From positions 12,219 through 30,960 of the forward strand of contig DHWM01000033.1 of the NCBI GenBank assembly GCA_002413185.1: 18,742 nt of DNA, read 5' to 3'. A program made the translations under genes and the position numbers. The notes below the pieces were generated by a model. The model was not told the origin of the DNA and searched no databases. It saw only the letters and a list, made by a program, of their open reading frames with translations. The DNA comes from Actinobacteria bacterium UBA5182 (GTDB taxonomy: Bacteria; Actinomycetota; UBA4738). Shown here piece after piece: positions 7,613-14,604 of this stretch (position 1 is the stretch's first letter; every line of letters begins with the position of its first letter).

Positions 7613-7618
7613 AGCGTA
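7613..7618 (-). promoter_or_regulatory. -10 box, leaderless promoter of the metallophosphoesterase gene
   Basis: TACGCT on the minus strand is separated from ATG 7605 by exactly seven bases (TCGCCGC), leaving no room for a ribosome site. It shares two base pairs with the opposite-strand box at 7617-7622. Any -35 element would lie within the first codons of the HAD gene. Confidence 0.5.
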
Positions 7619-7622
7619 GCAT
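7617..7622 (+). promoter_or_regulatory. -10 box, leaderless promoter of the HAD hydrolase gene
   Basis: TAGCAT lies seven bases before GTG 7630, so transcription would start at or next to the start codon. It overlaps the divergent box at 7613-7618 by the two bases TA. The polymerase footprints would collide, implying mutually exclusive firing. Confidence 0.5.
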
Positions 7623-7629
7623 CCGGCCT

Positions 7630-8400
7630 GTGCCGACCTCCTCCGGTCCCGTCCGGGCCATCCTGTTCGACTTCGGCCACACCCTGGTGGACTTCCGCCG
7701 GACCGAGGAGGCCCTGCACGACGCGTACCAGCAGATCCGGGCGCGCATCGAGGCCGTGGCGTACATGGAGGTCCCCGAGATCCTGGACCTGATCGAGCGG
7801 GTGGCCGGCGGCGTCGACGCGATCGTGGCGAAGTCCTACCAGGAGCGCCGCATGGAGGAGCTGGACCCGGTCGCGATGTTCCGGGAAGCCCTGGCGGGGA
7901 TCGGGTTCGACCTTCCCCAGGACGTGATCGCCCACATCGTGGCGCTCGACCACTCGGCCTGGTCGAACTCCCTCCTGATCGGCCAGGACGTCGTGGAGGT
8001 CCTGGGGCGGCTCCGCAAGACCGGCTACCGGATGGGTGTCGTTTCGAACGTGTCGCTGTTCCCCGATCTCATGTGGGAGGACCTCCGCCGGCTGGGGGTC
8101 GATCGCTTCGTGGACGGCGCGGTCTTCTCGAGCGGCTTCGGCTTCCGAAAGCCGGACTCACGGATCTTCACGGAGGCGCTTCGCCTGGTGGGGGTCGAGG
8201 CCGGTGAGACGGCCTTCGTGGGCGACCGGCTCCACGACGACATCGGGGGAGCCCAGGCGGTCGGCATGCGGGGAGTGCAGACGCGCCAGTTCCGTCAGGA
8301 GGACCCCGGGCCGGAGGACCACCCCGACGCCGTCGTCGAGCACCTCCGCGAGCTCCCCGAGACGCTCAACCGGTGGGGCGGGCCTCCAGCAGGTCCTTGA
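7630..8400 (+). CDS. HAD-superfamily hydrolase
   Basis: A 256-aa haloacid-dehalogenase-fold hydrolase with an inserted helical cap (about residues 25-110). Motif I is FDFGHTLVD with nucleophile D14, motif II is VVSNVS (S139, N140), motif III is K174 in FRKPD, and motif IV is FVGDRLHDD (D199, D203, D204). The second Asp of the usual phosphatase DxD is Gly (DFG), a variant common in unassigned actinobacterial HAD proteins. It may mean weak phosphatase or other hydrolase chemistry. GTG 7630 is chosen because it follows the TAGCAT box at seven bases and gives the normal short N-terminus before motif I; the longer open frame upstream is antisense to the phosphoesterase gene. The last 35 bp overlap the convergent SRPBCC gene. 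Confidence 0.8.
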   Translation: MPTSSGPVRAILFDFGHTLVDFRRTEEALHDAYQQIRARIEAVAYMEVPEILDLIERVAGGVDAIVAKSYQERRMEELDPVAMFREALAGIGFDLPQDVIAHIVALDHSAWSNSLLIGQDVVEVLGRLRKTGYRMGVVSNVSLFPDLMWEDLRRLGVDRFVDGAVFSSGFGFRKPDSRIFTEALRLVGVEAGETAFVGDRLHDDIGGAQAVGMRGVQTRQFRQEDPGPEDHPDAVVEHLRELPETLNRWGGPPAGP

Positions 8401-8794
8401 GCCCCACCAGTCCTCTCCTCACGGCGGTGCGGTAGGCCAGCTCACGGCGCCGTCCCCATCCCGGGGCGAAGGACAACCCCAGCAGGACGTTCGCGATCGT
8501 CCCGGCCTCGCCGTGAGGCTGGAGGAACCATTCGAACGTCCCCGCCACCCGGGCGCTTCGCACATCGAGGATCAGGCTCTCGGGAGGTCGCTCGATCCGG
8601 ATGGACACGTCGACCTTCCCCAGCCCTGCCAGGATGATCTGCGCCGTCTCCGCGGATGCCGGTCGAACGGTGACTCTCGCCCACCACCCCGGATACTCCG
8701 AGAGCCGAGCCACCACCTCGAACACGTCGCGGGGCGGAGCGTGGACATACCCCCGGTCGTGGATGGCGACGGCGAGGTCCGGCTGGGAGGTCAC
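8366..8794 (-). CDS. Second SRPBCC-family protein
   Basis: A 142-aa SRPBCC protein, probably binding a hydrophobic ligand in the cytoplasm. It has the opening strand VAIHDRGYVHAPPRDVFEVVARLSEYPGWWARV, typical of polyketide cyclase/dehydrase-like members. Beta strands follow (IILAGLGKVDVSIRIE, SLILDVRSARVAGTFEWFLQP, GTIANVLLGLSF), then a C-terminal helix (AVRRGLVGLKDLLEA). The start is GTG 8794, which overlaps the stop of the shortened SDR gene as GTGA, so translation is probably coupled. It is only distantly similar to the SRPBCC protein at 6386-6826. The 3' end overlaps the convergent HAD gene by 35 bp. Function is unknown. Confidence 0.75.
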   Translation of the reverse strand: MTSQPDLAVAIHDRGYVHAPPRDVFEVVARLSEYPGWWARVTVRPASAETAQIILAGLGKVDVSIRIERPPESLILDVRSARVAGTFEWFLQPHGEAGTIANVLLGLSFAPGWGRRRELAYRTAVRRGLVGLKDLLEARPTG

Positions 8795-9132
8795 CCCGAC
8801 ATGCTGAGCCCTCCCGAGACCGACAGCACCTGCCCGGTGATGAAGGTCGTGTTCGGCGAGGCGAAGAAGGCCACGGCCTCCGCGATGTCCTCCGGCTTGG
8901 CCAGGCGTCGCAGCGGCGTCGCCTTGATGATCGAGTCCATGATGCGATCGCCGAGGAACGGTCGATGTGAGACGGTCTCCTTCGCCGCCGGCTCGTCGAC
9001 GTCGAAGAGGGCGACCGCGTACCCGACATCGGAGAGCGTTCGCGAGATCGCCGCCCCGATCCCCCTGGCGCCACCCGTGACGACGGCAACGTGCCGTTCG
9101 GTCTGTTCGCGGTGTTCGCCCTGCTCGTCCAC
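8791..9132 (-). CDS. Short-chain dehydrogenase/reductase lacking its catalytic middle
   Basis: Only 113 aa, against about 245 for FabG-like SDRs. Residues 14-50 are a normal SDR N-terminus: VAVVTGGARGIGAAI, with the TGxxxGIG cofactor loop at 19-26, and VALFDVDEPAA with the cofactor-selecting D44. Residues 58-113 are a normal SDR C-terminus (LRRLAKPEDIAEAVAFFAS, FITGQVLSVSGGLSM). Everything between is absent in frame, including NNAG, the catalytic Ser and the YxxxK. The protein cannot be an ordinary SDR enzyme. It is a deletion relic, an assembly artefact or a repurposed nucleotide-binding protein. The frame, the start (GTG 9132 with GAAGGGA seven bases upstream) and the GTGA coupling to the SRPBCC gene are all intact. 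Confidence 0.75.
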   Translation of the reverse strand: MDEQGEHREQTERHVAVVTGGARGIGAAISRTLSDVGYAVALFDVDEPAAKETVSHRPFLGDRIMDSIIKATPLRRLAKPEDIAEAVAFFASPNTTFITGQVLSVSGGLSMSG

Positions 9133-9187
9133 CCTTACGTCCCTTCCGGCCGTGGCGCGGCCGGACGATACCCGAACGTCCCGCCGC

Positions 9188-9193
9188 TACACT
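9188..9193 (+). promoter_or_regulatory. -10 box of the GT4 gene at 9202, leaderless geometry
   Basis: TACACT lies eight bases before ATG 9202 with no ribosome site between, consistent with a leaderless mRNA. No -35 consensus is visible about 17 bases further upstream. Confidence 0.45.
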
Positions 9194-9201
9194 CCGCGCC
9201 C

Positions 9202-10740
9202 ATGCGCATCCTGCTGTGGCACGGGTGGCTCCTGGAGGGATCGGGGTCGAACGTGTACGCGGCCAAGGTCGCGGAAGTCCTCCGGGCCGCCGGACATTAC
9301 GTGGTGTTGATGTGTCAGGACCGCCATCCCGAACGGTTCGAGTTCGTCGACTCGGCGGGGACGGTCGAGGACGGCGTCGTGTCTGGACTCGACCCGAGTG
9401 ACCGGCCTCGCGACGCGACCGGGTCGACCGGACGGCTCGTCCTGGTGCGCCCCGAGGTCGGCCCGATCCTGCCGGTGTTCGTGATCGACGAGTACGAAGG
9501 GTTCGAGGTCAAGCGGTTCGTCGACCTCTCGGACGGCGAGCTGGCCACGTATCTGGCCCGCAACGTGAAGGCCCTTCGAGCCGTGGCCCGGTGGCATCGG
9601 CCGGAGATCGTCATCACGGGGCATGCCGTCCCCGGCGCAGCCGTGGCCCGGCGGGCCCTCGGGCCCGGGCGGTACGTGGCGAAGATCCACGGGAGCGACC
9701 TGGAATACGCGGTTCGTCTGCAAGGGCGATACGCGGCCCTTGCGGCGGAGGGACTGCGGGACGCTTCGGCGGTGGTCGGACCGACCCACGACGTCCTGGC
9801 TCGAACGGTGGAACTGGTTCCCGAGGCCGGCGGCCGGACGCTGATCGTGCCACCCGGCGTGGACGTCGATCGGTTCCGGCCGGGGTCTCGGGAGGAAGGG
9901 CTTCGAACGGCCGCCGAGCTGCTCGAAGCCGTGGCCGAGGAGACCGCGCGGGGCCGGCGGGGCGATGCCGACGAAGCTCTGGTGGCAGCACTGGGCGCCC
10001 GGGACGAGGCGAACCTCGGCCCGCTGGCCGGCCGGTACGACCAGGCGGTCCCGGACGCAGGCGCCGCCGCAGAGCTCCGAGCCCTGATCGGGTACCGGGG
10101 ACCGCTGGTCGGCTACCTCGGCAAGCTCATCCCGCAAAAGGGCGTGCACCTGCTGCTGCAGGCGCTGGCGCTGGCCGGCGAAGACATCCGTGCCGTGATC
10201 ATCGGGTTCGGCGGCGGTCGCGAATGGCTGCACGCGCTCGTGAGCGCCCTCGACCAGGGCGACACCGCCGCGGCCCGGTGGATCGGGGAACGGTCCGGGA
10301 TGGCCATCGAGCTCACCGATCCGCAGATCCGGGCAGCGAGGGGACTGGCCGGCCGGGTCACGTTCACCGGCCGTCTCGACCACCGCTTCGCCCCTTCCGT
10401 GCTGGCCGCGATGGACGTGCTGGTTGTGCCCTCGATCCTGGAGGAGGCGTTCGGGATGGTCGCGGCGGAGGGAGCCTCCGCCGGCGCGCTGCCCCTGGTG
10501 GCCCGGCACTCTGGGCTGGCCGAGGTGGCGGCGGCACTGGAGGGAGCTGTGGGGAGGCCCGGCGTGTTCTCGTTCGAGCCCGGGCCGGGTTCGCCCGCTC
10601 GGATCGCCGACGGCCTGCAGCGGCTCCTGGAGCTTGCCAATGAGGGAGGCAAGGCGGTCCGAACGGACGTCAGCGCGTTCGTACGACGCCAGTGGACGTG
10701 GGAGCAGACGGCGAACCGTCTGTTGGAAGCGGCCCGGTAA
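9202..10740 (+). CDS. GT4-family glycosyltransferase, long form
   Basis: A 512-aa GT-B fold glycosyltransferase of the GT4 family, transferring a sugar from a nucleotide- or lipid-linked donor with retention. The N-terminal Rossmann domain starts MRILLWHGWLLEGSGSNVYAAKVAEVLRAAGH, with the Gly-rich acceptor loop GSGSN. VPPGVDVDRFRP ends this domain near 227. GYLGKLIPQKG at 304-314 opens the donor domain, and the EX7E motif is E415-E423 (EEAFGMVAAE). It is longer than the usual ~380 aa because of a charged, Ala/Glu-rich insertion at about 228-295 and a second insertion near 355-385. The acceptor is unknown; the PimB-like neighbour suggests envelope glycolipids. ATG 9202 fits the family start and has a -10 box at eight bases. 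It is convergent with the next gene across a 27-bp gap. Confidence 0.85.
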   Translation: MRILLWHGWLLEGSGSNVYAAKVAEVLRAAGHYVVLMCQDRHPERFEFVDSAGTVEDGVVSGLDPSDRPRDATGSTGRLVLVRPEVGPILPVFVIDEYEGFEVKRFVDLSDGELATYLARNVKALRAVARWHRPEIVITGHAVPGAAVARRALGPGRYVAKIHGSDLEYAVRLQGRYAALAAEGLRDASAVVGPTHDVLARTVELVPEAGGRTLIVPPGVDVDRFRPGSREEGLRTAAELLEAVAEETARGRRGDADEALVAALGARDEANLGPLAGRYDQAVPDAGAAAELRALIGYRGPLVGYLGKLIPQKGVHLLLQALALAGEDIRAVIIGFGGGREWLHALVSALDQGDTAAARWIGERSGMAIELTDPQIRAARGLAGRVTFTGRLDHRFAPSVLAAMDVLVVPSILEEAFGMVAAEGASAGALPLVARHSGLAEVAAALEGAVGRPGVFSFEPGPGSPARIADGLQRLLELANEGGKAVRTDVSAFVRRQWTWEQTANRLLEAAR

Positions 10741-10767
10741 CGCCCGTCGCTCCCGAGGCCGACCGGC

Positions 10768-11907
10768 TCAGGACGCCGCGCGCCTGAGGATCTCCGCCAG
10801 TTGGGCCGCTCGCTGATCCCAGGTGAATCCCTGTTCGACCCGGGCCCGGCCGGCCGCTCCCATCCGGCCCGCCAGCTCGCGATCCTGGAGCAGCCGGGCG
10901 ATGACGAGCGCCACGGCCTTCGGTTCCTCGCTCTCCACCAGCAGGCCCGTCACCTCGTCTTGGAGCGCCTCGTCCGAACCGCCGGAGCGGCCCGCCACGA
11001 CCGGCTTCGCCACGGCAGCCGCCTCCAGGTAGACCATCCCGAATCCTTCGACCTCCATCCCACCCCACCTCGACCGGCACGGCATGGCGAAGACATCGCA
11101 TGCCGCGTAATAGGCTGGAAGGCTTCGGTCCGGGATCTCCCCGGCGAAGATCACGGCCCCCGACGGCGCCGCCCTGGCGGCTTCCTCCAGCTTCCCCCTC
11201 GAAGGCCCATCGCCAACCAGCAGCAGGACTGCGTCCTGCACGAACCGTCTCACCAGCTCGAGCCCCTCGATGAGCACGTCCTGGCCCTTTCGGGGCACCA
11301 GGCGGGAAGCGCACAGGATGACCGGCCGGTCCCCCAGACCATGTCGCTCCCGAACGGCGGTGCCGTCGACACCAGGGGTAAATCGCGTTCCGTCCACCGC
11401 CGGAGGAAGCAGCGTCGGCAACCGGCCGTCACGCATCGCCGGGCGGATCAGCCGAGCCGTGTACTTCGTGATCGCCGTGACCTCGCTGGCCCCAGAGCAC
11501 GCCCAGGCGAAGGCCGCGGCGAATCCCGGCGCCTGGGCCATCCAGACCTCCGCGCCGTGGGTCAGGACCACGTACGGGGTACCGTCCGTCGCCAGGCTCG
11601 GTCCGAGCAGCGGCAGGGGGAACCCGTGACCGAACAGCACGACGTCCGCGCGATGCTCCCGGATCAGCGAGCGTACCCTCCGGCCGAGGTCCCGGGTGGG
11701 CCACAGGAACGACGCCGGCCATCGATGGACCGGAGAGGCCAGCGCGGCGTCATGGGCACGCCAGCCCGGCCAGTTCGGAGCGAGGACGGCCACCCGGTCC
11801 GACGGCAACCGGTCCACCAGGTTCGACACGTACTGCTGGACTCCTCCCACCCTCGGCGGGAAGTCGTTCGTCACCACGAGCGTCCTGGGGACGTCCGGTC
11901 GAGACAT
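10768..11907 (-). CDS. pimB: PimB-like GT4 mannosyltransferase
   Basis: A 379-aa GT4 glycosyltransferase, close in length and layout to the corynebacterial/mycobacterial PimB enzyme. PimB adds the second mannose from GDP-mannose to phosphatidylinositol monomannoside at the cytoplasmic membrane. The N-terminus TLVVTNDFPPRVGGVQQYV matches the PimB-type start. The donor domain begins ILCASRLVPRKGQD. GDGPSRGKLE and the segment EVEGFGMVYLEAAAVAKPVVAGRSGG contain the EX7E motif and the Gly-rich donor loop. ATG 11907 lies 20 bp from the divergent YgfZ-like start. Specificity for phosphatidylinositol mannoside is inferred from similarity and actinobacterial context; another alpha-mannosyl or glucosyl transfer is possible. 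Confidence 0.7.
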   Translation of the reverse strand: MSRPDVPRTLVVTNDFPPRVGGVQQYVSNLVDRLPSDRVAVLAPNWPGWRAHDAALASPVHRWPASFLWPTRDLGRRVRSLIREHRADVVLFGHGFPLPLLGPSLATDGTPYVVLTHGAEVWMAQAPGFAAAFAWACSGASEVTAITKYTARLIRPAMRDGRLPTLLPPAVDGTRFTPGVDGTAVRERHGLGDRPVILCASRLVPRKGQDVLIEGLELVRRFVQDAVLLLVGDGPSRGKLEEAARAAPSGAVIFAGEIPDRSLPAYYAACDVFAMPCRSRWGGMEVEGFGMVYLEAAAVAKPVVAGRSGGSDEALQDEVTGLLVESEEPKAVALVIARLLQDRELAGRMGAAGRARVEQGFTWDQRAAQLAEILRRAAS

Positions 11908-11913
11908 GCTGGC

Positions 11914-11919
11914 TATCCT
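11914..11919 (+). promoter_or_regulatory. -10 box of the YgfZ-like gene, leaderless geometry
   Basis: TATCCT is eight bases before ATG 11928. The same DNA read on the minus strand gives a weak CAGGAT seven bases before the pimB start at 11907. Both genes may thus fire from the same 20-bp spacer. Confidence 0.45.
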
Positions 11920-11927
11920 GTCAGGCC

Positions 11928-12818
11928 ATGGACGACCGCGAAAACGTCCGGCGTCTGGCCGATGGCGCCGCCTTCGTCGATCTCTCGTTCTGGCGGAAGG
12001 TCGTGGTCGCCGGACCGGACGGGCGGGCATGGCTGAACGACCTGGTGTCGGCCGACGTGAGCGAGCTCGAGCCGGGACGGGCCCGGCGATCCCTGCTCCT
12101 CTCCCCCACCGGTCGGGTTCGGGCCGAATTCACGATCGTCGCTCGGGAGGGCGGCTTCGTCCTCGTTCAGGACCCCATGCAGCCCACCGCCATCGACGCC
12201 CTGCTCGCCCCGTACACGTTGTCATCTGCCGTGGCCGTTGAGGATCGAACCGCGGATCTCGCGCTGTTCGCCTTCCCCGGCGGGCAGGATCCAGCCCACA
12301 TCGACATCGACATCGACATCGCCGGCGTGACGGCCTCGACCCCGTCCTGCCAGGGGGGAGGCTGCGATCTCCTGGGTCCTGCGGAGTGGCATGACGACGT
12401 GGCCGTGGCGTTGACCCGCCGGCTCAAGCTCGTCGGAAACGAGGAGCTGGAGGCCTGGCGGATCCTGGCCGGGATTCCCCGCCTTGGCGTGGACGCCGAA
12501 CAGGACGACCTTCCGCAGGAGGCCGCGCTGACGGAGTGGGTCGCGTTCGACAAGGGGTGCTACCTGGGACAGGAGGCCGTGGCGAAGGTTCAGAACCTCG
12601 GACACCCGCGCCGGTTGCTGCTGCACCTGGAGGCGCTGGGCGAGGTGGCTCCCGGAGACATCGTCCAGGTGGAAGGGCGCCACGCCGGCGAGGTGACCAG
12701 CGTGGCAGAGGCGGGCAATGGCCGGAACGTCCTGTTCGCCAGGATCCGGTGGGGTTCGCGCGACGGCCCCTTCACCACAGCCATGGGAACGGCGCTCACA
12801 CCACGCCGCGAGCCCTGA
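11928..12818 (+). CDS. ygfZ: YgfZ/GcvT-family folate-binding protein
   Basis: A 296-aa protein of the GcvT-like YgfZ family, which binds tetrahydrofolate and assists Fe-S cluster assembly or repair in the cytoplasm. The family signature K-G-C-Y-x-G-Q-E is present at 209-216 with the conserved C211 (DKGCYLGQEAVAKVQNLGHPRR). The N-terminal GcvT-like part (DLSFWRKVVVAGPDGRAWLNDLVSADV, LLLSPTGRVRAEFTI) and the C-terminal barrel segment are in the usual order. A small repeat (IDIDIDI, 125-131) sits in a loop. ATG 11928 follows a TATCCT box by eight bases. The last 23 bp overlap the convergent racemase gene. The WhiB Fe-S protein nearby would be a possible client, which is inference. Confidence 0.8.
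   Translation: MDDRENVRRLADGAAFVDLSFWRKVVVAGPDGRAWLNDLVSADVSELEPGRARRSLLLSPTGRVRAEFTIVAREGGFVLVQDPMQPTAIDALLAPYTLSSAVAVEDRTADLALFAFPGGQDPAHIDIDIDIAGVTASTPSCQGGGCDLLGPAEWHDDVAVALTRRLKLVGNEELEAWRILAGIPRLGVDAEQDDLPQEAALTEWVAFDKGCYLGQEAVAKVQNLGHPRRLLLHLEALGEVAPGDIVQVEGRHAGEVTSVAEAGNGRNVLFARIRWGSRDGPFTTAMGTALTPRREP
12300..12321 (+). repeat. Hexanucleotide tandem repeat (ATCGAC, about 3.7 copies)
   Basis: Three perfect ATCGAC units plus ATCG lie inside the ygfZ reading frame and encode the IDIDIDI stretch. Because the unit is six bases, slippage would change protein length by two residues without a frameshift. Confidence 0.8.
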
Positions 12819-13938
12819 GCTCCTCCAATTCGGAGGCCTCCACTCCGACCGTCGCCAGCACCTCCGCCGTGTGTTCGCCGAACCCCGGAGCCGGGCGAAG
12901 CGAGGATCCGGCCGAACTCCCGGAGAGCTTCAAAGCCGGGCCGGGCCCCACCGCAACCCCCTCGACTTCCGCGAGCATCCCCCGCTGCCGCACGTGGGGA
13001 TCGCTCAGCGCTTCGGCCACGTTGTTGACGGGCCCCACGCACGCTGGGACGTCGCGGAAGACCTCCATCCACTCATCCCTGGTTCGTTCCTCGAACAGGG
13101 ACTGCAGCCGCCCGGCCATCTCGTCCTGTCGCGACGGAGGACCGAACTGTTCGTCCACCAGTTCGGGGCATCCCAGCGTGTCGCACAGCGCCCGCCAGAA
13201 TTGCGGCTCCAGCGCGCCCACCGTCACGTACCGGCCGTCCTTCGCCCGATAGACCCGATAGCAGGCGTAGGCGCCGGAGAGAGGCTCGGCTCCCGGTCGC
13301 GGCGTTTCGCCGGTGGCCAGGAACGCCCCGGCGTGGATGGAGAGCCACGAGACGATCCCGTCGAGCATCGCCGCGTCGACGAATCGGCCTCGCCCGCTCG
13401 CCCGGCGATCGACCAGGGCAGCCAGGATGCCGATCGCGCCCAGCATCCCCCCGCCCCCCAGGTCTCCCACCTGGACGCCCGGTACGACCGGCGGGCCCTC
13501 CCGCGCTCCGGTCATCGAGAGCGCCCCCCCGTATCCCATGTAGTTGATGTCGTGACCGACCAGGTCGCGGTATGGCCCGGTCTGCCCGTACCCCGAGATC
13601 GCGCAGTACACCAGCCCGGGGTTCTCGGCTGCCAGCGCCTCGTAGCCGACTCCCAGGCGGTCCATGACTCCGGGTCGAAAGCTCTCCACCAGGACCTGGG
13701 CCCGGGCCGCCAGCCGCCGCAGCAGCGCGCCGCCCTCGGCATCCTTGAGATTGAGGGTGATCGAGCGCTTGCCGCGGTTGAGCGCCCTGTGCGCCGCGCT
13801 CTCCCCGTCCACCAGGGGCGGAGTCCACCGGATGTAGTCGCCCCGGCCGGGCTCCTCCACCTTGATCACGTCCGCTCCGAGGTCCGAGAGCAGCAGCGTG
13901 CAATACCCCCCGGGCAGGAGGCGGGTGAGGTCCAGCAC
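12796..13938 (-). CDS. Alpha-methylacyl-CoA racemase / CaiB-BaiF family III CoA-transferase
   Basis: A 380-aa family III CoA-transferase-fold protein, most like alpha-methylacyl-CoA racemases, which interconvert (R)- and (S)-2-methylacyl-CoA during branched-chain fatty acid or sterol side-chain breakdown. Seen: LDLTRLLPGGYCTLLLSDLGADVIKVEEP, KRSITLNLKD, VESFRPGVMDRLGVG and SGYGQTGPYRDLVGHDINY. Candidate catalytic residues are H129 of GHDINY and D159 of VGDLGGG, matching the His/Asp pair known in the mycobacterial enzyme. The start is GTG 13938, with a good ribosome site (GGAGGGG) five bases away. The sequence upstream in frame (PLGGVV) resembles the usual family N-terminus, but no start codon precedes it. 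A CoA transferase on another acid is the alternative. Confidence 0.8.
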   Translation of the reverse strand: MLDLTRLLPGGYCTLLLSDLGADVIKVEEPGRGDYIRWTPPLVDGESAAHRALNRGKRSITLNLKDAEGGALLRRLAARAQVLVESFRPGVMDRLGVGYEALAAENPGLVYCAISGYGQTGPYRDLVGHDINYMGYGGALSMTGAREGPPVVPGVQVGDLGGGGMLGAIGILAALVDRRASGRGRFVDAAMLDGIVSWLSIHAGAFLATGETPRPGAEPLSGAYACYRVYRAKDGRYVTVGALEPQFWRALCDTLGCPELVDEQFGPPSRQDEMAGRLQSLFEERTRDEWMEVFRDVPACVGPVNNVAEALSDPHVRQRGMLAEVEGVAVGPGPALKLSGSSAGSSLRPAPGFGEHTAEVLATVGVEASELEELRARGVV

Positions 13939-14015
13939 GACGACCCCTCCGAGGGGCGGGGGCTGACTGGGGGACTCGGCGGCTGGCGGGCCGCCGGACT
14001 CGGCTGGAGGCGCGG

Positions 14016-14333
14016 TCAGGCTCCTTCTCGCAGCACCCTCAGGGTCCCGGTCACTTTGAGCTTCTCCAAGACCTGACCTCTCGGTTGCTCCACGACGAAT
14101 ACCTTGCCACGATCCCTCGACTCGCGGTACAGCGTCAGGAGCGTGGCAACCCCATGGTTGTCCAGGAAGGTCACCGGCGACAAGTCGACCCGGATCGTTC
14201 GGACCCCGTCGTCGACGTAATGTTCTTCGAGCGCCTCTTTGATGCGGTCGACGTGCAGCTGCCCGGCAAGCTCACCGCGAAGCTCGAGCACGACGAAGTC
14301 AGCCCTCCGTTCCTTGACTTCATATTCCAACAT
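14016..14333 (-). CDS. STAS-domain protein (anti-sigma-factor-antagonist-like) without the phospho-serine
   Basis: A 105-aa single STAS domain, the fold of SpoIIAA/RsbV proteins that bind anti-sigma-factor kinases. Strands and helices follow the family order: MLEYEVKERRADFVVLELRGELAG, VDRIKEALEEHY, GVRTIRVDLSPVTFLD, VATLLTLYRESRDRGKVFVVE. The conserved loop normally reads D-S-S/T-G with the second residue phosphorylated. Here it is D58-N59-H60-G61, so the regulatory serine is missing. ATG 14333 is preferred over the upstream in-frame start because it begins at the first STAS strand and has AGGGA eight bases before it. It is 77 bp upstream of the racemase gene on the same strand and divergent from whiB. 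The partner kinase is not in the window. Confidence 0.75.
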   Translation of the reverse strand: MLEYEVKERRADFVVLELRGELAGQLHVDRIKEALEEHYVDDGVRTIRVDLSPVTFLDNHGVATLLTLYRESRDRGKVFVVEQPRGQVLEKLKVTGTLRVLREGA

Positions 14334-14591
14334 GCCCCACTTCCCTGCGGAAGGCGCCATCACAGCACGCCAGGGCAACCAGCATGGTCATTCCCTCCCG
14401 GAAGAGAGCTACTCCATCCCGCCAACAAGAGTCCCTCCGGCCGGCGGTTTTGGGCCGCGATGGCGGGGGTAATCCTGACCGTCCCGTCGGGCGCGCTTGC
14501 CTTGCAGAGGCCTGGTGAGCGCGAATGAGGAAAGCGAGGCGAGGCCGGTGGAACCTGGAAATTCGCCCTGGTCTTCCGGGGAAGGTCCGAG

Positions 14592-14597
14592 TACCAT
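14592..14597 (+). promoter_or_regulatory. -10 box of the whiB-like gene, leaderless geometry
   Basis: TACCAT lies seven bases before GTG 14605, the start that gives a WhiB protein of normal length. The upstream frame is open but shows no WhiB similarity. Confidence 0.5.
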
Positions 14598-14604
14598 AAC
14601 GGCC

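Noticed and set aside
6883..8400. A 505-codon plus-strand open frame continuous with the HAD hydrolase
   Set aside because: The first ~250 codons are antisense to the metallophosphoesterase and lack any family resemblance; the HAD motifs begin only after GTG 7630.
10741..10767. Bidirectional terminator between the two glycosyltransferase genes
   Set aside because: Only 27 bp with no stable stem plus T-run.
13939..14015. Longer N-terminus for the racemase, since PLGGVV in frame resembles the family
   Set aside because: No ATG, GTG or TTG occurs in that stretch, and GTG 13938 has a strong ribosome site. The resemblance is kept as a note only.
14497..14604. Upstream extension of the WhiB protein
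   Set aside because: It shows no WhiB similarity, would make the protein too long, and contains the -10 box within it.
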